A stretch of DNA of 64,000 nt from contig CAYSNW010000011.1 in NCBI GenBank assembly GCA_964432415.1, forward strand, positions 24,177-88,176, read 5' to 3'. Origin of the DNA: JAFECT01 sp964432415 (GTDB lineage: Bacteria > Pseudomonadota > Alphaproteobacteria > Caulobacterales > Caulobacteraceae). Every line of letters starts with the position of its first letter. The first letter of the stretch is position 1. The notes beneath the pieces were generated by a model. It saw only the letters and a list, made by a program, of their open reading frames with translations, did no database searches and was not told the origin of the DNA. Below are positions 44,071 to 52,071 of the stretch, piece after piece. The position numbers were made by a program, and so were the translations under genes.

Positions 44071-44508
44071 ATGGAAAACGGCGCTGAAGCCATCAAGACG
44101 ACCGTCGATCGCGCCACCGCGGCCGGTCAGCAAGCCTTCCGCGAAACCGTCGAGAAGTCGATCGGCGCCCTGGGCGAGTTCAACGCCCAAGGCAAGCGTA
44201 ACCTCGAAGCCGCCGTCGAGTCGGTGACCGCCGCCACCCGCGGCGCCGAAACCCTCGGCGCCCAGGCGATGGCCTTCTCCAAGAAGAGCTGGGAAGACGG
44301 CGTCTCCGTCGCCCAGTCGCTCGGCACGGCCAAGACCATGCAGGAAGTCGTGGAAATCCAGACCAACTGGGCCAAGTCCGCGCTCGAAACCTACATGGCC
44401 GAAGCGACCCGCTGGTCGGACACCGTGTCCGGCTCGGTGAAGGACACCTTCAAGCCTCTGAACGAGCGCGTTACCGCGACCGTCGAAAAGTTCCAGTCCG
44501 CTCGCTGA
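44071..44508 (+). CDS. Phasin-family polyhydroxyalkanoate granule protein
   Basis: 145 residues from ATG 44071, seven bases after AGGAGA; an in-frame ATG at 44065 is too close to that site. Entirely alpha-helical and amphipathic, with the phasin pattern (IGALGEFNAQGKRNLEAAVESVTAATRGAETLGAQ .. TMQEVVEIQTNWAKSALETYMAEATRWSD, given in part). Phasins coat storage granules and control their size. The gene has a strong promoter and its own terminator, fitting high expression. Confidence 0.9.
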   Translation: MENGAEAIKTTVDRATAAGQQAFRETVEKSIGALGEFNAQGKRNLEAAVESVTAATRGAETLGAQAMAFSKKSWEDGVSVAQSLGTAKTMQEVVEIQTNWAKSALETYMAEATRWSDTVSGSVKDTFKPLNERVTATVEKFQSAR

Positions 44509-44543
44509 TCTCTCCCTCCCTCCCTGACTAGCGAGTGTTGATG

Positions 44544-44573
44544 GGCCCGGAACCGCAAGGTTCCGGGCCTTTT
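44544..44573 (+). terminator. Intrinsic terminator of the phasin gene
   Basis: 11-bp perfect stem GGCCCGGAACC/GGTTCCGGGCC with a GCAA tetraloop and four T. Confidence 0.92.
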
Positions 44574-44667
44574 CGCATGCGTGGCTTCGCAAACCCTCAC
44601 GGGCCGGTCCGGTGGCGTGGCGCGAACTGGGTTAACCGGATCGAAGGCCGGGGATGCGACGTTAAGG

Positions 44668-44697
44668 TTGGAAGGGCGTCCATCAGAGCCCTTCCAA
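44668..44697 (+). other. Perfect 10-bp hairpin in the clpS leader
   Basis: TTGGAAGGGC/GCCCTTCCAA with a 10-nt loop, about 67-96 bases before the clpS start. No T-run follows. It could be an operator dyad or a leader RNA hairpin; nothing else is visible in the 190-base leader apart from a GGGCTCTCAGCCC dyad. Confidence 0.6.
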
Positions 44698-44763
44698 ATG
44701 TGCGCGTTCGGCTTATCTAATTAGGAGTTCGGGCTCTCAGCCCACGAGTCGGGGAATTGTTCG

Positions 44764-45090
44764 GTGACCGAGCGGAAGCAAGGTGATCAAGGCGGCGTCG
44801 GATCGGCGGTCGTCACGCAGGTAAAGCCCAAGACGGCCAAGCCGTCGCTTTATCGCGTGCTGATCCTGAATGACGACTACACCCCGATGGAATTCGTCGT
44901 TTACGTCCTGGAGCGGTTCTTCAACAAATCCCGCGAGGACGCGACGCGCATCATGCTCCACGTGCACCAGCACGGCGTGGGGGTGTGCGGTGTGTTCACA
45001 TACGAAGTGGCCGAGACCAAGGTGGCGCAGGTGATCGACACCGCGCGCCGTCATCAGCACCCGCTGCAGTGCACCATGGAAAAGGATTAG
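44764..45090 (+). CDS. clpS: ATP-dependent protease adaptor ClpS
   Basis: 108 residues from GTG 44764. Conserved core: YRVLILNDDYTPMEFVVYVLE (N-degron-binding pocket Asn-Asp and the following Met), the HVHQHG segment and CGVFTYEVAETK. ClpS binds N-end-rule substrates and hands them to ClpA. It lies 9 bases before clpA, the usual arrangement. Confidence 0.96.
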   Translation: MTERKQGDQGGVGSAVVTQVKPKTAKPSLYRVLILNDDYTPMEFVVYVLERFFNKSREDATRIMLHVHQHGVGVCGVFTYEVAETKVAQVIDTARRHQHPLQCTMEKD

Positions 45091-45099
45091 GAGCTTTCA

Positions 45100-47421
45100 G
45101 TGCCTTCCTTCTCGCGCCACCTTGAAGAGACCCTGCATCGCGCCGTCGGCTACGCCAACGACCGCAAGCACGAGTACGCCACGCTCGAGCACCTGCTGCT
45201 CGCCCTGGCGGACGACCCGGAGGCGGCCGCGGTCATGCGCGCCTGCAACGTCGACCTGACGCTGCTGAAGAAGTCGCTGACCACCTACGTCGACACCGAG
45301 CTGAAGTCCCTGGTGGTCGACGACGGCGAGGACGCCAAGCCGACCGCCGGCTTCCAGCGCGTGATCCAGCGCGCGGTCATCCACGTGCAGTCCTCGGGCC
45401 GCGACGAGGTCACCGGCGCCAATGTGCTGGTCGCTGTCTTCTCCGAGCGCGAAAGCCACGCCGCCTACTTCCTGCAGGAGCAGGAGATGACCCGCTACGA
45501 CGCGGTCAACTTCATCGCCCACGGCATCGCCAAGAAGGCGGGCGCCTCGGAGCCGCGTCCGGTCAAGGGCGCCACCGAGGAGCCGGACGAGCGCTCGTCC
45601 CAGTCGTCATCGAGCAAGCCCGGCGCCGGCGAGGCGCTGGAGGCCTACTGCGTCGACCTCAACGAGAAGGCGCGCGACGGCAAGGTCGACCCGCTGATCG
45701 GGCGCATGGCCGAGGTCGAACGCTGCATCCAGATCCTGTGCCGCCGCACCAAGAACAATCCGCTCCTGGTGGGCGACCCCGGCGTGGGCAAGACCGCGAT
45801 CGCGGAAGGCCTGGCCCGCAAGATCGTCACCGGCGACGTGCCCGACGTCCTGGCCGAAGCGACCATCTTCTCGCTGGACATGGGCTCGCTGCTGGCCGGC
45901 ACCCGCTACCGCGGCGACTTCGAGGAGCGGGTCAAGCAGGTGGTCAAGGAACTGGAGGTCCACCCCAACGCCATCCTGTTCATCGACGAGATCCACACGG
46001 TGATCGGCGCGGGGGCCACCTCGGGCGGCGCCATGGACGCCTCGAACCTGCTGAAGCCGGCCCTGGCGTCGGGCACGCTTCGCTGCATGGGTTCAACGAC
46101 TTACAAGGAGTTCCGTCAGCACTTTGAGAAGGATCGGGCCCTGGTCCGGCGCTTCCAGAAGATCGACGTGAACGAGCCCACCATCGAGGACACCATCAAG
46201 ATCCTCCGGGGTCTGAAGAGCTACTATGAGACCTTCCACAAGCTCCGCTACACCGACGCGGCCATCAAGTCGGCGGTGGAGCTGTCGGCCAAGTACATCA
46301 CTGACCGCAAGCTGCCGGACAAGGCGATCGACGTGATCGACGAGGCGGGCGCCGGCCAGATGCTGCTGGCCGAGGGCAAGCGTAAGAAGGTCATCGGCGC
46401 CAAGGAAGTCGAGGCCGTGGTCGCCAAGATCGCACGCATTCCTCCGAAGTCGGTCTCCAAGTCCGACACCGAGGCGCTGCGCAGCCTGGAGGCGGACCTG
46501 CGCCGCACCGTGTTCGGCCAGGAAGACGCCATCAACCAGCTGTCCGCCTCGATGAAGCTGGCCCGCGCGGGCCTGCGCGACCCGCAGAAGCCGATCGGCT
46601 GCTATCTGTTCTCCGGTCCCACCGGCGTCGGCAAGACCGAGGTGGCCAAGCAACTGGCCTCCACCCTCGGCATCGAACTGCTGCGCTTCGACATGAGCGA
46701 ATACATGGAGCGCCACACGGTCAGCCGGCTGATCGGGGCGCCTCCCGGCTACGTCGGCCACGACCAGGGCGGGCTGCTCACCGACGCGGTGGACCAGCAT
46801 CCGCACGCAGTGGTGCTGCTCGACGAAATCGAGAAGGCCCACCAGGACGTCTACAACATCCTGCTGCAGGTCATGGACCACGGTTCGCTCACCGATGCGG
46901 TGGGCAAGAAGGTCGACTTCAGGAATGTGATCCTGATCATGACCACCAATGCCGGCGCCGCCGACAACGCCAAGGCCTCCATCGGCTTCGGCCGCGGCAA
47001 GGTCGAGGGCGAGGACGACAAGGCGATCAAACGCCTGTTCGCCCCGGAATTCCGCAATCGCCTGGACTCGGTGGTGGCCTTCAGGCCGCTGACCTCCGAG
47101 ATCATCCGCGAGGTGGTGCAGAAGTTCGTGATGCAGCTCGAGGCCCAGCTGGCCGACCGCCACGTCACCATCGAACTGACCGACGAGGCGGCCGACTGGG
47201 TGGCCAAGAACGGCTTCGACGAGCTCTACGGCGCCCGCCCGCTCGCCCGCGTCATCCAGGAGCACATCAAGAAGCCCCTGGCCGACGAGATCCTGTTCGG
47301 ACGCCTGGTCCGCGGCGGTCACGTCAAGGTCGCGCTGGAGGACGGCAAGATCGTCTTCAAGTTCGACTCCGCCGGCGCGACCTCGGAAGCCACCTCGGAC
47401 GACGAGACCGAGACGGTGTGA
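45100..47421 (+). CDS. clpA: ATP-dependent Clp protease ATP-binding subunit ClpA
   Basis: 773 residues from GTG 45100. Clp N-domain (FSRHLEETLHRAVGYANDRKHEYATLEHLLLAL, in part), two AAA+ modules with Walker A GDPGVGKT and GPTGVGKT, Walker B regions ILFIDEIHT and VVLLDEIEK, and the C-terminal D2-small domain. ClpA unfolds substrates and feeds them to ClpP. ClpP is not in the window. A terminator follows at 47451. Confidence 0.97.
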   Translation: MPSFSRHLEETLHRAVGYANDRKHEYATLEHLLLALADDPEAAAVMRACNVDLTLLKKSLTTYVDTELKSLVVDDGEDAKPTAGFQRVIQRAVIHVQSSGRDEVTGANVLVAVFSERESHAAYFLQEQEMTRYDAVNFIAHGIAKKAGASEPRPVKGATEEPDERSSQSSSSKPGAGEALEAYCVDLNEKARDGKVDPLIGRMAEVERCIQILCRRTKNNPLLVGDPGVGKTAIAEGLARKIVTGDVPDVLAEATIFSLDMGSLLAGTRYRGDFEERVKQVVKELEVHPNAILFIDEIHTVIGAGATSGGAMDASNLLKPALASGTLRCMGSTTYKEFRQHFEKDRALVRRFQKIDVNEPTIEDTIKILRGLKSYYETFHKLRYTDAAIKSAVELSAKYITDRKLPDKAIDVIDEAGAGQMLLAEGKRKKVIGAKEVEAVVAKIARIPPKSVSKSDTEALRSLEADLRRTVFGQEDAINQLSASMKLARAGLRDPQKPIGCYLFSGPTGVGKTEVAKQLASTLGIELLRFDMSEYMERHTVSRLIGAPPGYVGHDQGGLLTDAVDQHPHAVVLLDEIEKAHQDVYNILLQVMDHGSLTDAVGKKVDFRNVILIMTTNAGAADNAKASIGFGRGKVEGEDDKAIKRLFAPEFRNRLDSVVAFRPLTSEIIREVVQKFVMQLEAQLADRHVTIELTDEAADWVAKNGFDELYGARPLARVIQEHIKKPLADEILFGRLVRGGHVKVALEDGKIVFKFDSAGATSEATSDDETETV

Positions 47422-47450
47422 CGCTGTCTCGATTGTAAGTTAGCGTGAGG

Positions 47451-47477
47451 CCGCTCCGGTGACGGGGCGGTCTTTTT
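47451..47477 (+). terminator. Intrinsic terminator of clpSA
   Basis: Stem CCGCTCC/GGGGCGG (one G-T pair) with a 6-nt loop, then TCTTTTT. It isolates clpA from the following array. Confidence 0.78.
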
Positions 47478-47492
47478 GCTGGGGGCGTCGAC

Positions 47493-48626
47493 GTGTTTCT
47501 GAGCATATTGCTCGCGCTTGCCGCAGAGCCGGCCGCAACGACGCCGACCGTGAAGCCAGCCCCCCGTCCGTCAGTGATCGTCAACCCTCAGTGGACGGCG
47601 CGCCCACCAGACAGCGAACTTCAACGGTTCTATCCGATCGCCGCGCTGGAACTCGGCATGCCCGGGCGTGGCATCGCCGAGTGCGAGGTCATGGTGGACG
47701 GGACGCTGGCGAACTGCTCAGTGGTGGCCGAGCGCCCGGCGGGCGCCGGGTTCGGACCGGCGACCGTTCGCGTGGCGCCTCGATTCAAGATGGCGCCGCC
47801 CATGCTGGACGGCCACCCTGTCTCCGGGGTTCGGGTCCAGGTCCCATTGCGCTGGAGAGTGAATGACGAGAACGCGCCGCTTTCGGTCGCCGACCTCGGT
47901 CCGAGACCAAGCCTGAACGTAGGCATCGCCGAATACTCCGACGATCTGCGGTCCTTGGCGCTCGAGCTCGACGCCGGCCACAGCGCCTGCGCCGAACGGG
48001 GCGTGTTCTCGCGTGGTGTCGAGCAGGGCTATTCCTTCAGGCAGATGGCGCCCTTGCGACGGGAGACCGCGACGGCAGGCCCGGTCGTCGAACGATTGCT
48101 GGTGTTGGGATGCGACGTGGCGACCCCGATCGACCTCGTGGTGTGGCGCGACGCATCGAAGACGCTCCAGGTGATACAGGCGCCGCCGGAGTTGTCTCGC
48201 GAGTTGGCCAGTAAGGACAGAACGCGGCCGCCTGCGATGTACGTCAACTACCCTGAGCAATCGATTCCGCCGCCGCCGGCCTCTTCACGGGCGGTCCGCG
48301 ACGAGGGGCTGATCTCGGCGCCGCAATGGTCGACGAGAATTACCTACGAGCAGCTGCTTCACGTCTATCCTGTGCAAGCTATGATCTATGCCGTGGAGGG
48401 ACAAACCGTGACCGATTGCGCGGTAAGCGCTTCCGGCGTTCTGGACAGCTGCGTGCCGGTTTGGGAAGCGCCAGCCGGATTCGGATTTGGCTCGGCCGCC
48501 CTGAAGCTTGCCCCCAAGTTCCGACTGCAACCGCCAGGCGACGCACCCTTGACCGCGGCGTCCCATGTCCACGTCGTCCTGGGCTGGCGGTTGCCACTCC
48601 CCTGGTTGGTCCGGTCCCGATCGTGA
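47493..48626 (+). CDS. Exported protein with two TonB C-terminal-like domains (array member 1)
   Basis: 377 residues from GTG 47493. A short hydrophobic N-terminus (FLSILLALAAEPA) has no basic residue. Two TonB-CTD-like modules flank a middle region: residues ~30-128 (NPQWTARP..RFYPIAALELG..ECEVMVDGTLANC) and ~278-370 (DCAVSASGVLDSC..EAPAGFGFGSAALKLAPKF). Each has Cys-x10-Cys. The middle part resembles that of members 5 and 6. No proline-rich spacer or long membrane anchor as in true TonB. Role unknown; probably periplasmic. Confidence 0.8.
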   Translation: MFLSILLALAAEPAATTPTVKPAPRPSVIVNPQWTARPPDSELQRFYPIAALELGMPGRGIAECEVMVDGTLANCSVVAERPAGAGFGPATVRVAPRFKMAPPMLDGHPVSGVRVQVPLRWRVNDENAPLSVADLGPRPSLNVGIAEYSDDLRSLALELDAGHSACAERGVFSRGVEQGYSFRQMAPLRRETATAGPVVERLLVLGCDVATPIDLVVWRDASKTLQVIQAPPELSRELASKDRTRPPAMYVNYPEQSIPPPPASSRAVRDEGLISAPQWSTRITYEQLLHVYPVQAMIYAVEGQTVTDCAVSASGVLDSCVPVWEAPAGFGFGSAALKLAPKFRLQPPGDAPLTAASHVHVVLGWRLPLPWLVRSRS

Positions 48627-48639
48627 GGGCGCCAAAGCC

Positions 48640-48987
48640 ATGATCGCGCTCGCGCTTGCGTTGCTGGTCGACGCGCCCGGGCCCCATCCCGAGGTCGTGA
48701 TCGCCGCCGACTGGCTGCGCATGCCCAAGCCGGACGATTTCAACCGCTTCTATCCCGCCCGGGCGCTGGAGGAGGGCGTCGAAGGGGAGGCGACCATGAA
48801 TTGCAAGGTGCGCCCAGACGGAACCCTCACCCTGTGCCGGATCGTCAGGGAGGCGCCGGCAGGGAAGGGGTTCGGCGCCGCCACCCTGAAGCTTGCGTCC
48901 CGCTACCAGATGACGACGACGACCCGGGACGGCTTTCCGGTGGCGGACGCGCAGATCACGATCCCCGTTCGCTGGCGCCTGAACTGA
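48640..48987 (+). CDS. Small exported TonB-CTD-like protein (array member 2)
   Basis: 115 residues; the ATG is 14 bases after the previous stop with GAGGG in between, so the two are likely cotranscribed. A short hydrophobic start (IALALALLVDAPG) leads straight to one TonB-CTD-like module: FYPARALEEGVEGEATMNC, NC-x10-C, then EAPAGKGFGAATLKLASRY and PVRWRLN at the end. No room is left for a periplasm-spanning linker. A C-terminal domain of this kind contacts TonB-box peptides in true TonB; what it binds here is unknown. Confidence 0.8.
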   Translation: MIALALALLVDAPGPHPEVVIAADWLRMPKPDDFNRFYPARALEEGVEGEATMNCKVRPDGTLTLCRIVREAPAGKGFGAATLKLASRYQMTTTTRDGFPVADAQITIPVRWRLN

Positions 48988-49072
48988 CAGGGCGGTAGCG
49001 GCCTGCTCGCCGCCGCGATACGATCATGACAGGCGCTCTTCGGAGCGCTTCATTTTCGTAAGGAGCTGTCTC

Positions 49073-49399
49073 TTGTTGGCCATCACCATAGCTCTCGCCC
49101 TGACGGGCGCTCCTGACGTCAGCACCGGCGCCTACACGCTTGTGCCCGCCGTCCAGGCCGCCAAGTTCTATCCCAAGGACGCCCTCGGCAAGGGCCAGAG
49201 CGGTCATGTGGTGGTCAACTGCCTCCTGGGCGAGGATATGGAGTTCCGTGACTGCAGGGTGATCTCGGAGGATCCGGTCGGCCAGGGCTTCGGCAAGGCG
49301 TCGCTGAAGGCCCTGTCCCTGACCCACCTGAAGACCGTGCCCGGCGGCCCAGGGGCCCAGAGCCGGGTGCAGATTCCGTTCGACTGGACCGCGCAGTAG
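49073..49399 (+). CDS. Small exported TonB-CTD-like protein (array member 3)
   Basis: 108 residues from TTG 49073, supported by AAGGAG seven bases earlier; a second TTG follows at once. Short hydrophobic start (LAITIALALTGAPD), then a diverged module: KFYPKDALGKGQSGHVVVNC, C-x10-C and DPVGQGFGKASLKALSL, ending IPFDWTAQ. It is the most divergent copy, lacking the usual Gly in the Cys-Cys loop. Upstream lies a UUCG-loop hairpin (49033-49048). Confidence 0.75.
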   Translation: MLAITIALALTGAPDVSTGAYTLVPAVQAAKFYPKDALGKGQSGHVVVNCLLGEDMEFRDCRVISEDPVGQGFGKASLKALSLTHLKTVPGGPGAQSRVQIPFDWTAQ

Positions 49400-49478
49400 T
49401 CCACAGCGGGGGGCGGTGGCCCGGGACCCGATCGGCGTCTATGCTCCAGCCTGACGCGCTGCTTCGCAAAGGGCCTTC

Positions 49479-49901
49479 GTGCTGACCATCCTCGCCATGC
49501 TGGCCTTGGCCGGCGACCCGCAGACCCATGCCGCCAGGATTGCGCCGGCGCCTCCGGCGCGGCGCAAGGCGCATCGCCCCGCCCACAAGACCCAGGCGCC
49601 GGGTTCGGCGATCCATGCATCGGAATGGGAGCGGACCCCGACCGGCGAGGAACTGGGCCGGCTCTTTCCCCGGAGCGCGCTGAAGGAGGGGATCGAGGGC
49701 CGCACGGTCATGGAGTGCGTGGTCACTGACACCGGCGCCCTCAGCCTCTGCGTCATCGCGAGCGAATACCCGCTCGGCCGCGGCTTCGGCGACGCCTCCC
49801 TGAAGTCCGCGCCGCTGTTCCGGCTGAAGACGACCCAGGCCGACGGCAAGGGCGTGGGCGGCTCGCGGGTGCGGATTCCCCTGACCTGGGCCCTGCACTG
49901 A
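49479..49901 (+). CDS. Small exported TonB-CTD-like protein (array member 4)
   Basis: 140 residues from GTG 49479. Hydrophobic start (LTILAMLALAGDP), then a basic, Pro/Ala/His-rich linker (APPARRKAHRPAHKTQAP) that faintly recalls the TonB spacer, then one module: LFPRSALKEGIEGRTVMEC, C-x10-C, EYPLGRGFGDASLKSAPLF and IPLTWALH. It is the only short member with such a linker. Confidence 0.78.
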   Translation: MLTILAMLALAGDPQTHAARIAPAPPARRKAHRPAHKTQAPGSAIHASEWERTPTGEELGRLFPRSALKEGIEGRTVMECVVTDTGALSLCVIASEYPLGRGFGDASLKSAPLFRLKTTQADGKGVGGSRVRIPLTWALH

Positions 49902-49972
49902 GGCGACCGCCACGACACTCAGGGTGTGACAACCGTCCGCCTGCCGCCTAGGTTGGGCGCGGGGGGAAGGTC

Positions 49973-50971
49973 ATGATCGCGGCGCTGCTTCTGTTGATGA
50001 TGCAATCCGGCCCGCCGCCGGTCGCCGTGGCGCCGCCCGCGCCGCCTGCGCCGCGACCGTTGGTGATTACCAATCCGCAGTGGATCCGAAAGCCGAACGG
50101 GGACGACCTGACCGGCTACTATCCCACCTCGGCGCTCGAGCGCGGGGTGGAAGGCCATACCGTGGTCGAGTGCGTGGTCACCGAGGACGGCCTGCTGGCC
50201 GCCTGCCGGGTGATCAGCGAGGAGCCGGCTGGAGAGGGTTTCGGCGCCGCCGGCGTCCAGGCCGCCAGCCTGTTCAGGATGCGACCGCAAACCGTCAATG
50301 GCGTGCCGGTCAGCGGCGCCCGGGTGCGGGTTCCCCTGACCTGGCGGGTTGTCGCCGATGACCCGGCGCCGACCGGCGTCGCCGGTCTCACGGTTCCCAA
50401 GGCCGTGCTGGATCGCGGGATCACCGCCGAGGCCTATGGCGCGCGCGTGCGGACTGAGGCGATCGACGGCGACTTCGGCACGGCCTTCCTGCGTTGCGAC
50501 GACGCGGCGGCGGTGACGGCGGAGACGCGGCCTCTTACCACGGAGCGGTTCCCCGGGGCCGTGGGCCAGCCGGCTTTCCTTGAGCGGGTGGTGCTGCATG
50601 GCTGCTGGCGCGACAGCCCCCAGTCGGTCGTGACCTGGCTCGACGCGCGCGGCGGGCTCAACGCCTTCCCCATGCCCGCGGGCGCAAGCCGGGCAGGGCC
50701 CGGGCTCACCGCGAGGATCCGGGCCGATCTCGCCGCCGACCTGGCCGCCTCGCCCCCGACGCCGGGGTGCGCCGCGACGATGGCGGTGGGCGAGGTGACC
50801 CTGGCCGCCGGCCCGGACCGCCTGGGCCGCTGGAAGGAGTTGTGGCCGGTGAAGTCGTGCGGCCGGTCCCTGCTTTTCGAAGTGACGCTGGCGCCGGGAC
50901 GCCCGCGTGGCGAGGTGCTCGACAAGGTCCGGCGGCTGCCTGACCCGCCCAAACGGAGCGAACATTCATGA
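49973..50971 (+). CDS. TonB-CTD-like protein with extra C-terminal domain (array member 5)
   Basis: 332 residues; GGGGGGAAGG precedes the ATG. Hydrophobic start (IAALLLLMMQSGPPP), Pro-rich stretch, module at ~33-130 (NPQWIRKPNGDDLTGYYP .. ECVVTEDGLLAAC .. EEPAGEGFGAAG), then a ~200-residue domain shared with member 6: GQPAFLERV..GC and MPAGASRAGPGLTA. Its stop overlaps the start of member 6 (ATGA). The extra domain is not recognised. Confidence 0.82.
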   Translation: MIAALLLLMMQSGPPPVAVAPPAPPAPRPLVITNPQWIRKPNGDDLTGYYPTSALERGVEGHTVVECVVTEDGLLAACRVISEEPAGEGFGAAGVQAASLFRMRPQTVNGVPVSGARVRVPLTWRVVADDPAPTGVAGLTVPKAVLDRGITAEAYGARVRTEAIDGDFGTAFLRCDDAAAVTAETRPLTTERFPGAVGQPAFLERVVLHGCWRDSPQSVVTWLDARGGLNAFPMPAGASRAGPGLTARIRADLAADLAASPPTPGCAATMAVGEVTLAAGPDRLGRWKELWPVKSCGRSLLFEVTLAPGRPRGEVLDKVRRLPDPPKRSEHS

Positions 50972-52017
50972 TCGCCGTGCTCACCCTGTTGCTTGCCGCG
51001 GATCCGCCGCCGCCGCCGCCGCCCGTGGTGTTCCAGGCGGTCACGAAGCAGGACCGCGTCGAATATACGGGGCCGCCGATGATCGTCCCGTCGCCGTCCC
51101 CGCCGCCTCAGCCCCGCCCCTCGGTGATCACCGCTCCGAGCTGGATTCGAAAGCCGAATGGGGACGACCTCAGCCGCTTTTACCCGCCAGCGGCCCTGGA
51201 ACGGGGCGTGGAGGGCCGCGCCGTTGTCGACTGTCTCGTCACCAACGAGGGTTTGCTGACCGATTGCACCGTGGTCATGGAGGAGCCGGCGGGCATGCAG
51301 TTCGGCGCGGCCACCCTGCGGGTCACGTCGCGCTTCAAGATGCGCCCCACGGCGGCTGACGGGACTCCTGTGGGCGGCGCCCATGTCCGGCTTCCGATGA
51401 ACTGGCGGATCGCCGGCGGACCTGCCGAGCCGCCGCCTCCGACGGTCGAAGGTCTGGTTCCGCCTGCGGACTTCGCCAACCGGAGCGTCAGCGCGCAGAG
51501 CTATGGCGAGAGGGTGCGCGGCGCCGCGGTCGCCGGCGCCGTCACCGCGGGAGTTCCGGTCTGCGGGGGCGCCGTCCGCTCGCTGGAATCGCGCTCCCTG
51601 GTGGGCGAATGGGGCCCGGTCTTCGCGGGCCAACCCGCCTATCTCGAGCGGGTTCGGGTCGAGGCCTGCGGGCACGACAGCACCCAGGCCGTGGTGATCT
51701 ATCTCGACCGCGACAGCCGGCTGACGACCTTCGCCATGCCGCCTGGCGAGAGCCGCGCAGGCCCGGGGCTGACCGCCGAGGTGCTCGCCGATATCGACCG
51801 CAACCTTCACGGCGCCTGGAGCAAGCCGATCTGCCCCGAGGTTGGGCCGCCGCGGATCGGAACGGTCGTCCTGACCAGCGCACCGGATCGCAAGGGCCGC
51901 TGGAGCGAGCGCTGGCCGGTGATGTTCTGCGCCGAGCCGGTGAGCTTCGAGGTCACCTTCACCCCGGGGCGGCGCCCCGGCGAGGCGACGATCCGGCTTC
52001 GGCGCCAGCGGCCCTGA
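50968..52017 (+). CDS. TonB-CTD-like protein with extra C-terminal domain (array member 6)
   Basis: 349 residues, overlapping member 5 by 4 bp. Same plan: short hydrophobic start (IAVLTLLLAADPPP), proline-rich spacer with a PSPSPPPQPRPS run, module with APSWIRKPNGDDLSRFYPPAALERGVEG and DCLVTNEGLLTDC, then the shared domain (GQPAYLERVRVEACGHD, MPPGESRAGPGLTAEV). Members 5 and 6 are clear tandem duplicates. Among the six, this one has the most TonB-like spacer but still no charged anchor. Confidence 0.82.
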   Translation: MIAVLTLLLAADPPPPPPPVVFQAVTKQDRVEYTGPPMIVPSPSPPPQPRPSVITAPSWIRKPNGDDLSRFYPPAALERGVEGRAVVDCLVTNEGLLTDCTVVMEEPAGMQFGAATLRVTSRFKMRPTAADGTPVGGAHVRLPMNWRIAGGPAEPPPPTVEGLVPPADFANRSVSAQSYGERVRGAAVAGAVTAGVPVCGGAVRSLESRSLVGEWGPVFAGQPAYLERVRVEACGHDSTQAVVIYLDRDSRLTTFAMPPGESRAGPGLTAEVLADIDRNLHGAWSKPICPEVGPPRIGTVVLTSAPDRKGRWSERWPVMFCAEPVSFEVTFTPGRRPGEATIRLRRQRP

Positions 52018-52071
52018 GGGCGGATCGGACGGCCGGGCGGAACCGGCGAGGCGGAAAGGGCTTAGACCCTC

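Noticed and set aside
43747..44592. Upstream in-frame extension of the carboxypeptidase gene
   Set aside because: It would run antisense through the phasin gene and its promoter; the signal peptide starts at 43746.
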